DNA of 64,000 nt, taken from the NCBI GenBank assembly GCA_963833465.1, contig CAWHXW010000002.1:124001-188000 (forward strand), written 5' to 3'. The stretch is from Fen-1298 sp963833465. GTDB taxonomy: Bacteria; Bacteroidota; Ignavibacteria; UBA10030. Below the pieces are notes generated by a model that did not search any database, had not been told where the DNA came from, and worked only from the letters and a program-made list of their open reading frames with translations. Below are positions 1-9,403 of this stretch, one piece after another; within the stretch, counting starts at the first letter, position 1; the number at the start of each line of letters is the position of its first letter. The translations under genes were made by a program, and so were the position numbers.

Positions 1-1725
1 TTCAGTAAATTTGACTGCATTGCTGACTAAATTTACAAGAACTTGTCTCAATCGTGTTGCATCAACCAGTACTGAATGCGGTACTTTTTCATCAATCCAA
101 TAAACGAGATCAATATTTTTTTGTTCTGTTTGGATTGCAAATAGGTCTAAAATTTCCTCAATACAAGTCTCAATGCTGAATGGATGTTCCTCCAATTCGA
201 TTTCGTCCGATTCAATTTTCGAGAAATCAAGAATATCATTTATGACATTAAGCAATGCATCTCCGCTCAACCGTATAGTTTCAATATACTCTCGTTGTTC
301 AACCGTTAACTTAGTATCAGCTAACAAACTTATCGTTCCTATGATACCATTCATCGGCGTTCTTATTTCGTGACTCATATTGGAAAGAAATTCACTTTTT
401 GCTTTATTTGCACTTTCTGCATCATCTTTCGCTTTCTGAAGTTCCTCATTTGCTCGTTTGTATTCTGTAATATCCTGCGCAACAACAAGTACAGTGTTAT
501 GATTTTCATAATCCATATTATGCCAATATAAATTCACATCTATTATAGTACCATTTTTCAGACGATGTCTGCCTTGCGCAGTATTGGATTCTTTCGCTTT
601 AATTATTTTAAGCGCTTCTTGTAAGTTGTCTGCATCTTCTGCAGAACGAATATCCGCTATATTCATCGCAAGAAATTCTTCCTTTGAATATCCATAATGA
701 TTTATAGCGGCATCATTCACTTCGAGAAATTGGCAGGAATCAATATCGAACACCCAGGTAGGCATCGGATTATTTTCGAAGAATATTCGGAATCGCTTTG
801 CGCTTTTATGTGCTACCTGTTCTGCTCTTTTGCGTTCCGTAATATCGTGATATACATTCAACTCCATATTCCGATTATTATATTTAACTAGCGAAGAAAA
901 CATTAAAAGAATTTTGTTTTCACCAGATTTTGTACGAATCGTTATTTCCGATTCTATAGCTTTGCCGGTGGTCCATAATTCTTTCTGCTTAGAAAACCTT
1001 AATTGATATTCACCTTCATTTGGAGAGAGCAATTTATTAAAGTTTGAAATGTCATTTGCTTCATTCAAAGAATATCCGGCAATTTCCTCCATACGAGCAT
1101 TGAAAACTTCGAAGAATCCGCTTTCATCACTCAATGTGATCCCTTCACTCACAGTGTTGATGATTGTTGATAATTTATGTTCACTTTCCGAAACACGTTT
1201 ATCTATAAGTTCTTTTTCTGTCAGTACAGTTTTTAGCCGACTAATATTTCGGCGAATTTCAAATTGAGAAACTACAAGACTACTTAATTCTTGAAGAGCA
1301 GATTGCTGCTTTTCCGTTAATGTCCGCGGTTTTGTATCTAAAATGCAAAGCGTGCCAAGAATATTGCCTTTCGGACTTATAAGCGGCGCTCCGGCATAAA
1401 AACGAAATTTCGGACCGTTCATCACAAACGGTAAATATGAGAAACGATTATCTTTGTACGTATCCTCAACAAGGAGTAATTCTTTCTGTTTTATCGTTTC
1501 AGTGCAGAATGATTGATTGCGCGGCATTTCCAATTCTTCTAATCCAATTTTCGATTTGAACCATACCCTATTCTCATCTACTAAATTGATCATAGCAATT
1601 GGAACAGCACAGATTTGCGACGCTATAGATGTCAATGCATCGAATTCAGATTCTGGCGGCGTATCAAGAATTTCATATTCATAAAGTTCTTTAAGCCTAG
1701 CTTTTTCTCTTACTTCATCAATCAT
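1..1725 (-). CDS. GAF-PAS-PAS sensor histidine kinase, 3' end beyond the window
   Basis: Open without a stop to the window edge (575 codons visible), starting at ATG 1725. A GAF domain (about residues 20-160) follows a short N-terminal helix. Two PAS/PAC units follow, each ending in a DITERKRA-like or DITEYKRA linker (near residues 295 and 420). Then comes a HisKA domain with MSHEIRTPMNG, whose phosphoacceptor His is residue 452 (codon 370-372), and the start of an HATPase domain up to the N-box SNAVKF. It is a membrane-free, presumably cytoplasmic kinase. HisKA of the SHEIRTP type often belongs to hybrid kinases with C-terminal receivers, but that part is not visible. It starts 35 bp after the stop of the receiver-PAS protein upstream and is probably cotranscribed with it. 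No clear Shine-Dalgarno sequence is seen. The ligand is unknown. Confidence 0.9.
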   Translation of the reverse strand, partial: MIDEVREKARLKELYEYEILDTPPESEFDALTSIASQICAVPIAMINLVDENRVWFKSKIGLEELEMPRNQSFCTETIKQKELLLVEDTYKDNRFSYLPFVMNGPKFRFYAGAPLISPKGNILGTLCILDTKPRTLTEKQQSALQELSSLVVSQFEIRRNISRLKTVLTEKELIDKRVSESEHKLSTIINTVSEGITLSDESGFFEVFNARMEEIAGYSLNEANDISNFNKLLSPNEGEYQLRFSKQKELWTTGKAIESEITIRTKSGENKILLMFSSLVKYNNRNMELNVYHDITERKRAEQVAHKSAKRFRIFFENNPMPTWVFDIDSCQFLEVNDAAINHYGYSKEEFLAMNIADIRSAEDADNLQEALKIIKAKESNTAQGRHRLKNGTIIDVNLYWHNMDYENHNTVLVVAQDITEYKRANEELQKAKDDAESANKAKSEFLSNMSHEIRTPMNGIIGTISLLADTKLTVEQREYIETIRLSGDALLNVINDILDFSKIESDEIELEEHPFSIETCIEEILDLFAIQTEQKNIDLVYWIDEKVPHSVLVDATRLRQVLVNLVSNAVKFTE

Positions 1726-1760
1726 AAAGTAATTTCAATTAATAATAGCCTAATTTCCAA

Positions 1761-4490
1761 CTATTTATTTTTGATTTTTTTATCATTGATTAATTCAGTT
1801 TCCTTTTCTTCAGTAATATTTCTTTGTGTACCCCACACGCGCACAAGCTTTTCGTTTTTAACGACACCAATCATATTATTCAAGAAATATTTCAATTTTC
1901 CATCATTGTCAATTTTGTGAGAAGGTGCATTAACGAGCCGATAGTTTGAACGAATGAATGAGCGCAGATATTCAATGTTGATTGGATCTGCCGGATCAAG
2001 AAAGTCTTTTAATTTCGCTCCTATAATCTGTTCAGCATATTCAAAGCCGTGCATTTTTGCCATTGTATTGTTGCATTCTGTTAAAGAGCTAATTTCCATT
2101 AAGTACTTAATTTGTCTTTCTTCGGATAGATGGATTGACATCGGCTCAGGAGATTCAAAGCACCAGATTGCTTCCGCACTTTGCTCTATGAATTCACGGA
2201 AACGTTCTTCACTAATTCGCAATGCTTCTTGCACAGTCTTTAATTCTGTGATATCTGTAATCGTTCCTTCATAATACAGAATATCACCAAGCCGGCTCCG
2301 AACAACTCGTGCATTTTCTAATATATCGATAATCCGGCCGTCTTTTCGCTTAAGTTTAAACTCGGCATTTTTGACTCGTTCTCCTTTATTAAGAAGTTTT
2401 AAATATTTTCTCCGTTCTTCTGAATTAACGTAGAGTTCTTTCTCAACATTGATAAGAAGTAAATCGGTTTCAGAATCGTACCCAAGCATCCGAGCCAGCG
2501 CAGGATTTGCTGTTAAAATTTCTCCATCTGGTGTCGTTTGATAAACGCCATCCAGCACATTTTCGACAAGCGATCTATATTTCGCTTCAGATCCATGCAT
2601 GGCTTGTTCTGCTCTTTTTCTTTCTGTTATATCTCGCAGAACAACTTGAATAGCGGATTTTCCCTGCCATAATAAGGGCATAGCTGCAACCTCCGCTTCA
2701 AACAATGTTCCATCCAGCCGAATAAATTTTTCTTCAATCATCGGCACCCGTTTACCTTGGTTTGACATTTGCAGAATTCGATCTTTGACAATAAGACGAT
2801 AATCAGGATGAACCATTTCAATAACTGATCGTCCAATTAAATCATCTGGCGACTCAGCTGCAAATATTCGCACGGCTGCCGTATTGACGAATACTATTGT
2901 ACTTCCAACATGAACTGCAATCGGATCTGGTGACAGTTCAACAAGTGTACGGTACCTTTCTTCACTTTCGCGCAATGCCTGTTCAGCAAGTTTTTTTTCT
3001 GTAATATCACGCGACACCCCCATGGCACCTATTATTTCACCTTTTGCATTCCGCAAAACAGAAGATGAAAGCAGACTTTGGAATATTTCACCATTTTTTC
3101 TTTTGTTCATAATTTCTTGAACATAGCGGCTTTGTTCCATTGTCGTTTTATGTACTTTATTACTTTCTTCCTGATCGGCATATAGTATGCTTACATGTTT
3201 TCCTAAGAGTTCTTTGATGTTGTAGCCGAATGTTTCTTCAGCCGCTTTATTAAATTCGATGATATTGCGATTCTTGTCAACTGCAATGATCATATCTAGT
3301 GAGCTGTTAATAATGCTTTGCGCATATTCCTGCGCAGCTTTTAATCTTTCATTAGAAATAGTAATATCTGTAATATCACGGGACATGCCCATGAATCCAA
3401 TTTTTTCTCCACGGGAATTCTGCAGTACAGCCGAAGAAAGAAGACATGGAAATATTTCCCCATTCTTCCGTTTGTTCCACACTTCTGTCACTTCGCGGCC
3501 CAGCTCGCTGACTTTTTTATTTACCAGCGCTCCAGCTTCAGGATCAGCATATAGAATATTAATATGCTGCCCCAATACCTCATCTTTCTGATAACCAAAT
3601 GTCATTTCTGCTGCTTTATTAAATTCAATTATATGCCTTTCCAGATCGACAGCGATCACCATATCCATGGAACTTTCAATAATGTTTTGCGCATAATCCT
3701 GCGAAGTCTTCAGTGCTTCTTGAACCCTCTTGCGTTCCGATACATCTTGAAACACAAGCACAACTCCGACGGTATTTCTAAGATCGTCCTTAATTGGCGA
3801 CGCGCTTTCGTCAATTGGAATTTCTTTTCCATCTCGTGAAATAAGCGTGGCATGGTTTTTCAACACCGCTGTAATTTTGTTTTTTAATATTTGGTCGATT
3901 TGATTTGTAAAATGAGGTTTTGTTGTTTTTTCTGCTGTCCGAAATACTTTCAGCAGTTCTTCTCCAAGTACTTCATTCATTTTCCATCCTGTGAGATTTT
4001 CTGCCGCGGTATTCATAAATTTGATATTACCGAATGCATCAGTAGAAATAACCGCTTCACCAATGCTTCTAAGTGTTGTACCATACCAAGTTTCATTCTC
4101 TTTGAATTTCCGTTCCAATTCCCTTCGATAAAGTGCCATTTCAATAGTTGTATGAAGTTCACGTTCTTCAAATGGTTTAAGAACATATCCAAACGGTTCT
4201 GTTTTGCTTGCACGTTTCAATGTATCGTTATCTGCATACGCACTAAGATATACAACGGCAATACCGTATTGAAATCGCAGCATTGAAGCCGCTTCAATTC
4301 CATCCATTTCCCCTTTCAAACGGACATCCATTAATACTAAATCAGGTAATGTTGCAATTGCTTTCTTGACAGCTTCCTCACCTGTCGAAACAATGCCCAC
4401 AATTTCGTATCCAAGATTCACTAATCTTTTTTGAAGATCTATCGCAACAATATTTTCATCTTCCACGATTAATATTTTAGGATTTGTCAT
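1761..4490 (-). CDS. Receiver protein with six PAS domains and no kinase domain
   Basis: 909 residues. The N-terminal receiver (1-120) has the acidic pair E10/D11, phosphoacceptor D55, S83 and K105 followed by Pro, so it looks functional. Six PAS/PAC units fill the rest (about 130-255, 265-385, 388-505, 508-630, 632-755, 757-905). The second and third are clearly duplicates of each other (both have DM-IAVD, IIEFNKAAE and NKRKNGEIF). The protein stops right after the last PAC motif, with no HisKA, HATPase, GGDEF or DNA-binding domain. I checked the other frames past the stop and saw no continuation. The start ATG overlaps the end of the HisKA_2 kinase gene by 14 nt, which suggests translational coupling and that this kinase may phosphorylate D55. 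It could be a phosphorylated sensory scaffold or a kinase that lost its C-terminus. Confidence 0.9.
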   Translation of the reverse strand: MTNPKILIVEDENIVAIDLQKRLVNLGYEIVGIVSTGEEAVKKAIATLPDLVLMDVRLKGEMDGIEAASMLRFQYGIAVVYLSAYADNDTLKRASKTEPFGYVLKPFEERELHTTIEMALYRRELERKFKENETWYGTTLRSIGEAVISTDAFGNIKFMNTAAENLTGWKMNEVLGEELLKVFRTAEKTTKPHFTNQIDQILKNKITAVLKNHATLISRDGKEIPIDESASPIKDDLRNTVGVVLVFQDVSERKRVQEALKTSQDYAQNIIESSMDMVIAVDLERHIIEFNKAAEMTFGYQKDEVLGQHINILYADPEAGALVNKKVSELGREVTEVWNKRKNGEIFPCLLSSAVLQNSRGEKIGFMGMSRDITDITISNERLKAAQEYAQSIINSSLDMIIAVDKNRNIIEFNKAAEETFGYNIKELLGKHVSILYADQEESNKVHKTTMEQSRYVQEIMNKRKNGEIFQSLLSSSVLRNAKGEIIGAMGVSRDITEKKLAEQALRESEERYRTLVELSPDPIAVHVGSTIVFVNTAAVRIFAAESPDDLIGRSVIEMVHPDYRLIVKDRILQMSNQGKRVPMIEEKFIRLDGTLFEAEVAAMPLLWQGKSAIQVVLRDITERKRAEQAMHGSEAKYRSLVENVLDGVYQTTPDGEILTANPALARMLGYDSETDLLLINVEKELYVNSEERRKYLKLLNKGERVKNAEFKLKRKDGRIIDILENARVVRSRLGDILYYEGTITDITELKTVQEALRISEERFREFIEQSAEAIWCFESPEPMSIHLSEERQIKYLMEISSLTECNNTMAKMHGFEYAEQIIGAKLKDFLDPADPINIEYLRSFIRSNYRLVNAPSHKIDNDGKLKYFLNNMIGVVKNEKLVRVWGTQRNITEEKETELINDKKIKNK

Positions 4491-5601
4491 TATTATTGTT
4501 GTCCAATTTTTGAACTTTTTCTTTGAAAATTATATGTACTTGTGTACCAAGTTCCCTACTAATTTTAATAGAACCATCCAATTGTTCAGTCAGTGTGCGT
4601 ACAAGTTCCCATCCCATCGGTGAATCCGGCATTTCCGATAATTCACCTTCATCCATTCCTACACCATTATCACACACACTAAGACGAAGCATTTGCAGAT
4701 CTTGCTGACTAAGCGATACGCTGATTTTACCAATTTGTCCATCTTTAAATGCATGTTTCAATGAATTTGCAACCAACTCACTAATAATCAGGCCGCATGG
4801 AATTGCAGTGTCTATATCCAGCATAACATTATTTGATTCAATAGCACATTCGATAGCCGCTGAAGAAGTTTTGTAGGATTTGAACAAGCTTGGCATAAGG
4901 GAATTCAAATATTCGCCAAAGTCAATTCGTGCAATTTCTGCAGAGCGATATAATTTTTCATGCAATAACGCCATTGACTTGATACGGTTTTGACTCTGCT
5001 TGAATAATTCTCGGTCGTACGCATCGCGTAAATAAGCGGATTGAAGATTGAGTAAGCTTGAAACAATTTGCAGATTATTTTTAACACGATGATGAATTTC
5101 TTTCAACAGCACTTCTTTTTCTTTTATTGCTTCTCGAATTTGCGACTCTGAATATTTTTGCCTGGAAAGATTGACTATTACAATGTCATAATATAGCACT
5201 TCCCCATCTGAACCGCGTGCAACGCGAGAATTGTGCAGCACCCATACGTCTGTGCCATCGTATCTGCAAAGACATACTTCAGTCTCTCGTTCCAAGTTAT
5301 AGATTCCGACAATCTCTTGCCAATCAATTCTTTTATGTGGATATCTATAAAGGTAAGCCGCATTTGTTTGTAAAAGTGCTTTCTTGTCAGGATATCCAAG
5401 AATATGCAAGGCTGCTGGATTGAATCTTAACAAAGCTCCATTTGGTGAACTGCGGAATAAACCTACAGGAATATCTTCGTATATCTGGTAATAACTATCT
5501 TCTGATTCTTTTTGAACTTCATGCATTTTTCTTTTTTCGGGATAAAGATAAAATGCAGTTTCCAATAATTCATTCACTTCTAGCCATCGTGGATCAGTCA
5601 T
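4477..5601 (-). CDS. PAS sensor kinase of the HisKA_2 type
   Basis: 374 residues from ATG 5601. A PAS domain (about 33-150) precedes a HisKA_2 dimerisation domain with EIHHRVKNNLQ (phosphoacceptor His170). The HATPase domain has N279 in ELVANSLKHAF and the G1 box DNGVG at 311-315. Kinases of this class usually partner with stand-alone receivers, and the next gene, overlapping by 14 nt, begins with one. The reading frame stays open and protein-like for 31 codons upstream of ATG 5601 but has no ATG, GTG or TTG before the in-frame TAG. The true N-terminus is therefore uncertain: the annotated ATG may be internal, a rare start may be used, or an older 5' end was lost. Confidence 0.88.
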   Translation of the reverse strand: MTDPRWLEVNELLETAFYLYPEKRKMHEVQKESEDSYYQIYEDIPVGLFRSSPNGALLRFNPAALHILGYPDKKALLQTNAAYLYRYPHKRIDWQEIVGIYNLERETEVCLCRYDGTDVWVLHNSRVARGSDGEVLYYDIVIVNLSRQKYSESQIREAIKEKEVLLKEIHHRVKNNLQIVSSLLNLQSAYLRDAYDRELFKQSQNRIKSMALLHEKLYRSAEIARIDFGEYLNSLMPSLFKSYKTSSAAIECAIESNNVMLDIDTAIPCGLIISELVANSLKHAFKDGQIGKISVSLSQQDLQMLRLSVCDNGVGMDEGELSEMPDSPMGWELVRTLTEQLDGSIKISRELGTQVHIIFKEKVQKLDNNNNDKS

Positions 5602-5778
5602 ATTGATCGACGGAATAATTTTCTTTAACTGCGCAACAAGCGATTGTGCAGTCTCATATGCGTTATCGCGATCTTCGATTACTTTATCCTTTATGAGCTA
5701 GTTGCACTATCATAAAACTATTTAAAGGACTATATTTGAAATATACTTACCATCGAGGGCAAAGGCAATATTAGATAC

Positions 5779-5807
5779 TTGTAAAGAGCGGACATTCTCG
5801 TTATATT
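5779..5807 (+). promoter_or_regulatory. Predicted sigma-70 type promoter for the LptF/LptG pair
   Basis: TTGTAA (5779-5784), a 17-bp spacer, then TATATT (5802-5807). The -10 box ends only 8 bp before ATG 5816, so the message would be leaderless or nearly so. This is prediction from sequence only. Confidence 0.4.
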
Positions 5808-5815
5808 TCAATGAA

Positions 5816-7186
5816 ATGTTTATTCTTTGGCGACATATTCTGCGTGTGCACATTGGCCCATTTATCTTTTCCGTCGTATTGATGATGTGTATATTTTTAC
5901 TCCAATTTCTTATGAAATATCTCGATCAATTAACTGGAAAAGGATTAAGCGCAGCAGTTATCGTTGAATTAATTACGCTCAACCTTGCCTGGATGCTTGT
6001 ACTTGCAGTGCCGATGGGTGTGCTTGTTGCCACACTGATGGCGTTTGGCGGACTGGCTTCAACTAACCAAATTACTGCAATGCGAGCAAGCGGTGTAAGT
6101 CTTTATCGCATGATTGCACCGGTGATTGCCGCTTCTGTAGTAATCTGTATTCTTTTATATATTTTCAACAACGATGTATTACCTGATGCCAATCATCGCA
6201 CAAAAGTGCTGACAACCGATATTTCGCATAAGAAACCGACAATGACTTTGGTACCCGGAATGTTCATCCAATTGCTGCAAGGGCACAGCATTTTAGTGAG
6301 GAAAACGTTCGAACATTCAAATGATCTTGAAGGTGTTACCATTCTCGACTATTCCGAACCTATGATGACTTCCACAATAACCGGACATAAAGGGAAAATA
6401 TCTTTTTCCACGGATTACCGAAAGCTTATTATGGATTTATCGGATGGAGAAATTCATCAAGTTAATAATCAATTTAAAAACCAGTACCGTATAATTCGAT
6501 TTCAAAAACACAGGATTGTGATGGATGCTGAAGGATTTAACTTTCAGCGTTCGCGGGAAACAGATATTTCACGAGGCGACCGCGAAATGAGCGTGCAAAT
6601 GATGTCGCATAACATTGATAGTATCCGAAAATTGCAAGAAGCAATCGAGCATCATCTGAATGAAATTACCGGTAAGCGGCAAGAAGAAATTCTAAACGTA
6701 AAAAAATCCATCGAACCCTCTTTAATTTACACAATACCCCTCAAAGGATTAAAAGCTGATCCTTCACAGCAAGCTGCAGTTCGTTCTGATCTTTTTTGGA
6801 TCAACGTATATCAGCGAGCAATAAGTTCATATTTGGTAGAAATTCATAAAAAATTTTCTATTCCGGTGGCTTGTATCGTTTTCGTATTTATTGGTGCACC
6901 GCTCGGCATTATGTCGCGGCGTGGAACATTTGGAATGGGTGCAAGTCTTAGCTTGGGTTTTTTTGTATTCTATTGGGCGTGTTTGAAAGGAGGCGAGAAT
7001 CTCGCAGACCGTGGTTATTTTGATCCTTGGGTCGGAATGTGGATAGCAAATATCATTTTGGGATTTATTGGCATTTATATGACTGTACGAACAGCACGTG
7101 AAAACCTTACTATCGATTGGTCGAAACTCGCTCGACTAAAACCAAAATCATGGCGCTCGGATTCCAATTCTCCAGAGATATCGTGA
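5816..7186 (+). CDS. lptF: LptF/LptG (YjgP/YjgQ) family permease, first copy
   Basis: 456 residues. Three N-terminal membrane segments (about 13-33, 55-78, 100-118), a long extracytoplasmic region, then three C-terminal membrane segments form the usual LptF/G topology. The conserved cytoplasmic loop AMRASGVSLYRM is at 88-99, and PLGIMSRRG lies before the last helices. Family role: inner-membrane part of the LptB2FG transporter that extracts lipopolysaccharide toward the outer membrane. The region between the third and fourth helices carries an insert rich in charged residues, making it longer than typical LptF. The stop overlaps the likely GTG start of the second permease. Whether this is LptF or LptG is assigned only by order. 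No LptB, LptC or LptA is in the window. Confidence 0.85.
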   Translation: MFILWRHILRVHIGPFIFSVVLMMCIFLLQFLMKYLDQLTGKGLSAAVIVELITLNLAWMLVLAVPMGVLVATLMAFGGLASTNQITAMRASGVSLYRMIAPVIAASVVICILLYIFNNDVLPDANHRTKVLTTDISHKKPTMTLVPGMFIQLLQGHSILVRKTFEHSNDLEGVTILDYSEPMMTSTITGHKGKISFSTDYRKLIMDLSDGEIHQVNNQFKNQYRIIRFQKHRIVMDAEGFNFQRSRETDISRGDREMSVQMMSHNIDSIRKLQEAIEHHLNEITGKRQEEILNVKKSIEPSLIYTIPLKGLKADPSQQAAVRSDLFWINVYQRAISSYLVEIHKKFSIPVACIVFVFIGAPLGIMSRRGTFGMGASLSLGFFVFYWACLKGGENLADRGYFDPWVGMWIANIILGFIGIYMTVRTARENLTIDWSKLARLKPKSWRSDSNSPEIS

Positions 7187-7851
7187 AAATACTTGATCGC
7201 TATATTATCCGGCAGTTTATTATTGCGTTTCTTTTTGGGTTGCTCGCTTTCGTTTGCATATTTATTATTATTGATATGATGGAAAAATTGGATGATTTTA
7301 TTGATGCGCAAGCGCCGGCAAGAATTGTTGTTCAATACTACATTACTTCAATTCCTGATATCGTTAAACTGATGATTCCTGTTGCTGTTTTGCTTTCGGC
7401 TTTGTTTGTAACGGGACGACTTTCCAGCCAGAACGAACTTGCAGCCATTAAATCCAGCGGAACCAGTCTTTATCGAATTATGTCGCCTTTTTTTATGGTA
7501 ACATTTATCATATTTGTCATTTCCATTTATCTCAACGGCTGGGTAGTTCCATATGCCAATCAAAAAAAATTCTATATTGAACGCACTCACTTAAACCGTT
7601 CTAACCAACCCGTAATCCGAAACAATATTCTTTTTCAGGAAGGAAAAACTCGTATCGTATCAATTAATTATTACGATACTCAAGCCAGGTGCGCCAGGCA
7701 AATTAGCATTCAAGATTTCGATAATGATGATTTGACAATCTTAAGGAACAGGTACGATGCAGTGCAAATGCAGTGGGTACAACCGAATGGAACCGACGTA
7801 CAAAAAAGGGAACTGGGTTATGCTTCATGGAACTATTCGCAATTTTTTTGA
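7183..7851 (+). CDS. lptG: LptG-like permease, N-terminal part of a frameshifted gene
   Basis: The best start is GTG 7183, which overlaps the TGA of the first permease and gives the family-typical beginning MKILDRYIIRQF; the frame is open further upstream (ATG 7150 or 7117) but that part overlaps the previous gene. This part carries three N-terminal membrane helices, the conserved AAIKSSGTSLYRIM loop, and the start of the extracytoplasmic region. The frame leaves the family pattern after VQK at about 7807 and runs to a stop at 7851. The homologous protein continues in the next frame from 7808. Removing one A from the A6 run 7802-7807 restores VQKGNWVMLHG. The full gene would be 7183-8287 (1105 nt, 368 codons plus one base). 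It may be a true mutation or a sequence error. Confidence 0.8.
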   Translation: MKILDRYIIRQFIIAFLFGLLAFVCIFIIIDMMEKLDDFIDAQAPARIVVQYYITSIPDIVKLMIPVAVLLSALFVTGRLSSQNELAAIKSSGTSLYRIMSPFFMVTFIIFVISIYLNGWVVPYANQKKFYIERTHLNRSNQPVIRNNILFQEGKTRIVSINYYDTQARCARQISIQDFDNDDLTILRNRYDAVQMQWVQPNGTDVQKRELGYASWNYSQFF

Positions 7852-8287
7852 TTCTGTACAAACTCTCGTATCATTCGACAGCTTAGCAGTCGGCAAACTT
7901 TCATTAACACCATCTGACATAGAAAAGAAACAACGTACACCCGATGAAATGGATTATTACGAATTACGCGAGTTTATTGCAAATCAACAGCGTGCAGGAC
8001 AGGATGTGGCGCGCTGGTTAGTGGAATATCATTTTAAACTTGCTTTTCCTTTTGCAAGCATTATTATGATTCTTTTCGGTGTGCCTTTTGCAGCCAACAG
8101 ACCACGCACTGGAGCTGCGCTTGGATTCGGTATTGCTACGGCAGTCACTTTTATTTATCTCGGTTTTATGAAAGCAAGTCAAGTATTTGGATATAATGGT
8201 GATCTAAATCCGCTTTTTACAGCATGGCTTGCCAACATTATTTTTCTCTTAGCTGGCATCGCTAATCTCTTCAGAGTACAAAAATAG
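7757..8287 (+). CDS. lptG: LptG-like permease, C-terminal part of a frameshifted gene
   Basis: Continues the LptG-like protein in a second frame. The first 16 or so codons (7757-7807) are out of frame and not protein-like. From about 7808 it reads GNWVMLHGTIRNF, which matches the W-x-L-x-x-G-x-x-R-x-F pattern of the family's periplasmic domain. Three C-terminal membrane helices follow, with FPFASIIMILFGVPFA and the closing segment ending at FRVQK. With one base removed at 7802-7807 it joins the upstream part into a full-length permease of about 367 residues. As sequenced it could be made separately only if translation restarts internally, for which there is no clear ribosome-binding site. Confidence 0.75.
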   Translation: MQCKCSGYNRMEPTYKKGNWVMLHGTIRNFFDSVQTLVSFDSLAVGKLSLTPSDIEKKQRTPDEMDYYELREFIANQQRAGQDVARWLVEYHFKLAFPFASIIMILFGVPFAANRPRTGAALGFGIATAVTFIYLGFMKASQVFGYNGDLNPLFTAWLANIIFLLAGIANLFRVQK

Positions 8288-8302
8288 CTTTTTTCTCAAA
8301 TA

Positions 8303-8464
8303 CTATCGTGCAGCGGCTCGATAGTGAACGACTCTGCTTTTGTGACTATTTTTATTTCTACTTCCCATTGCTTCGATCTCATCGTCCCACTGATGAATTA
8401 TCTGAAAGAATCTTGCCAAAATTAAAACACCAGCGGCGTACCCTAATATTATCCATATCCACAT
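8303..8464 (-). CDS. Small single-pass membrane protein of 53 residues
   Basis: Begins at ATG 8464 with a good Shine-Dalgarno sequence (AGAAGG about 7 nt upstream) and ends at TAG 8303-8305. The N-terminus is a hydrophobic helix (residues 2-23, rich in W, I, L and A), followed by an acidic stretch (QWDDEIE) and then a basic tail rich in R, K and H. I do not recognise a family. It lies convergent to the LptG-like gene. An overlapping frame on the plus strand (8308-8502) has no comparable start signal and is Cys/Tyr/Phe-rich in an unlikely way, so I prefer the minus-strand reading. Confidence 0.5.
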   Translation of the reverse strand: MWIWIILGYAAGVLILARFFQIIHQWDDEIEAMGSRNKNSHKSRVVHYRAAAR

Positions 8465-8816
8465 TTTGCACCTTCTTTCAACTTTATATTTTATGTGATT
8501 AATACAATAAGCATCAAGAGTTATGCCAGAGCAAATTTCGGAAATAAATCAATTGAACTTGTTATTTTATAACGTTGAAAGTGCTTTTCGGCAGGATTAA
8601 AACTTATTTATCAAACGAAGTTATATATCCATAAAGATAATTATAGATTCTACAAATGAATCATTTTTTCTTAGTATTAAAATGCCTGGATATATTGAAT
8701 ATGTGGTTGTGCAGTTGCAAATATTTTAGATGTGTTTATTAAACCTTTTGTTTTCGACATTCAACAATCATTGAATTATATTTCTGTCAATAAATAACTA
8801 GCCGTTAATTAATTTT

Positions 8817-9236
8817 CTATTTCAATCTTGTTCTACGCGCCCGATATTTATTATACACTTGTTCTACCATGACAGGAAGCCGTATCGCATCCATTTCACC
8901 TTTAACGAAGTACTCTGACGCTCCCCATTTGTACGCTTCTTCATAAATTTCTTCCGAACCATAACCTGTAATTAAAATAACAGGAATATCCATTTTCTTC
9001 CCGTACATCCACTGCAATACATTGATGCCGCTCGTGCCTTCCATTTTGTAATCTAAGAGCACAATATCAAATTGTTCCTTTTGTAAACGATTAAACGATT
9101 CCTCTGCTGAATTGCAAACTACAACTGAATGACCCCGCCCATTAAGAGCTTTTCTTAGAAGAACGCTGTAAGGATGATCATCATCCGCTACAAGAACATG
9201 AAGTGATTGTATATTCATAAAGATAATGCGTAACAA
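8817..9236 (-). CDS. Single-domain response regulator (CheY-like), copy 1
   Basis: 139 residues, or 133 if translation starts at the Met at residue 7 (MNIQSLHVLVADDD), which fits the family better. It is a receiver only: acidic cluster D18-D20, phosphoacceptor D62 in VLLDYKM, T90 in ITGYGSEE, and the conserved Lys K112. K112 is followed by Gly (FVKGE) instead of the usual Pro. No output domain. It is closely related to the receiver 168 bp upstream (shared GTSGINVLQWMYG and KMDIPVI), so the two arose by tandem duplication. Such proteins carry phosphoryl groups between kinases or bind target proteins; the partner cannot be told here. Confidence 0.9.
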   Translation of the reverse strand: MLRIIFMNIQSLHVLVADDDHPYSVLLRKALNGRGHSVVVCNSAEESFNRLQKEQFDIVLLDYKMEGTSGINVLQWMYGKKMDIPVILITGYGSEEIYEEAYKWGASEYFVKGEMDAIRLPVMVEQVYNKYRARRTRLK

Positions 9237-9403
9237 AAGTGATATGTATATGTTTATTGATTAAGTGTACAATAAACCAAGGAAGAAGTCAATCTAACTT
9301 TACAAAAAAGCTTCACCTTACCGGATTAAAGCAAATAATAAATCGCTGCAGTTTAAAATAATGTGGGAAAATATTGAGGTCGTCAAATGTAAATAATAAT
9401 GGT

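Noticed and set aside
7795..7815. Programmed frameshift in the LptG-like gene at C-AAA-AAA-G
   Set aside because: Such slippery sites drive -1 shifts, but the shift needed here is +1, and no stimulatory element is evident. An extra base is the simpler reading.
8308..8502. Plus-strand open frame of 64 codons after the LptG-like gene
   Set aside because: No ribosome-binding site, unlikely composition, and it overlaps the better-supported 53-residue gene on the other strand.
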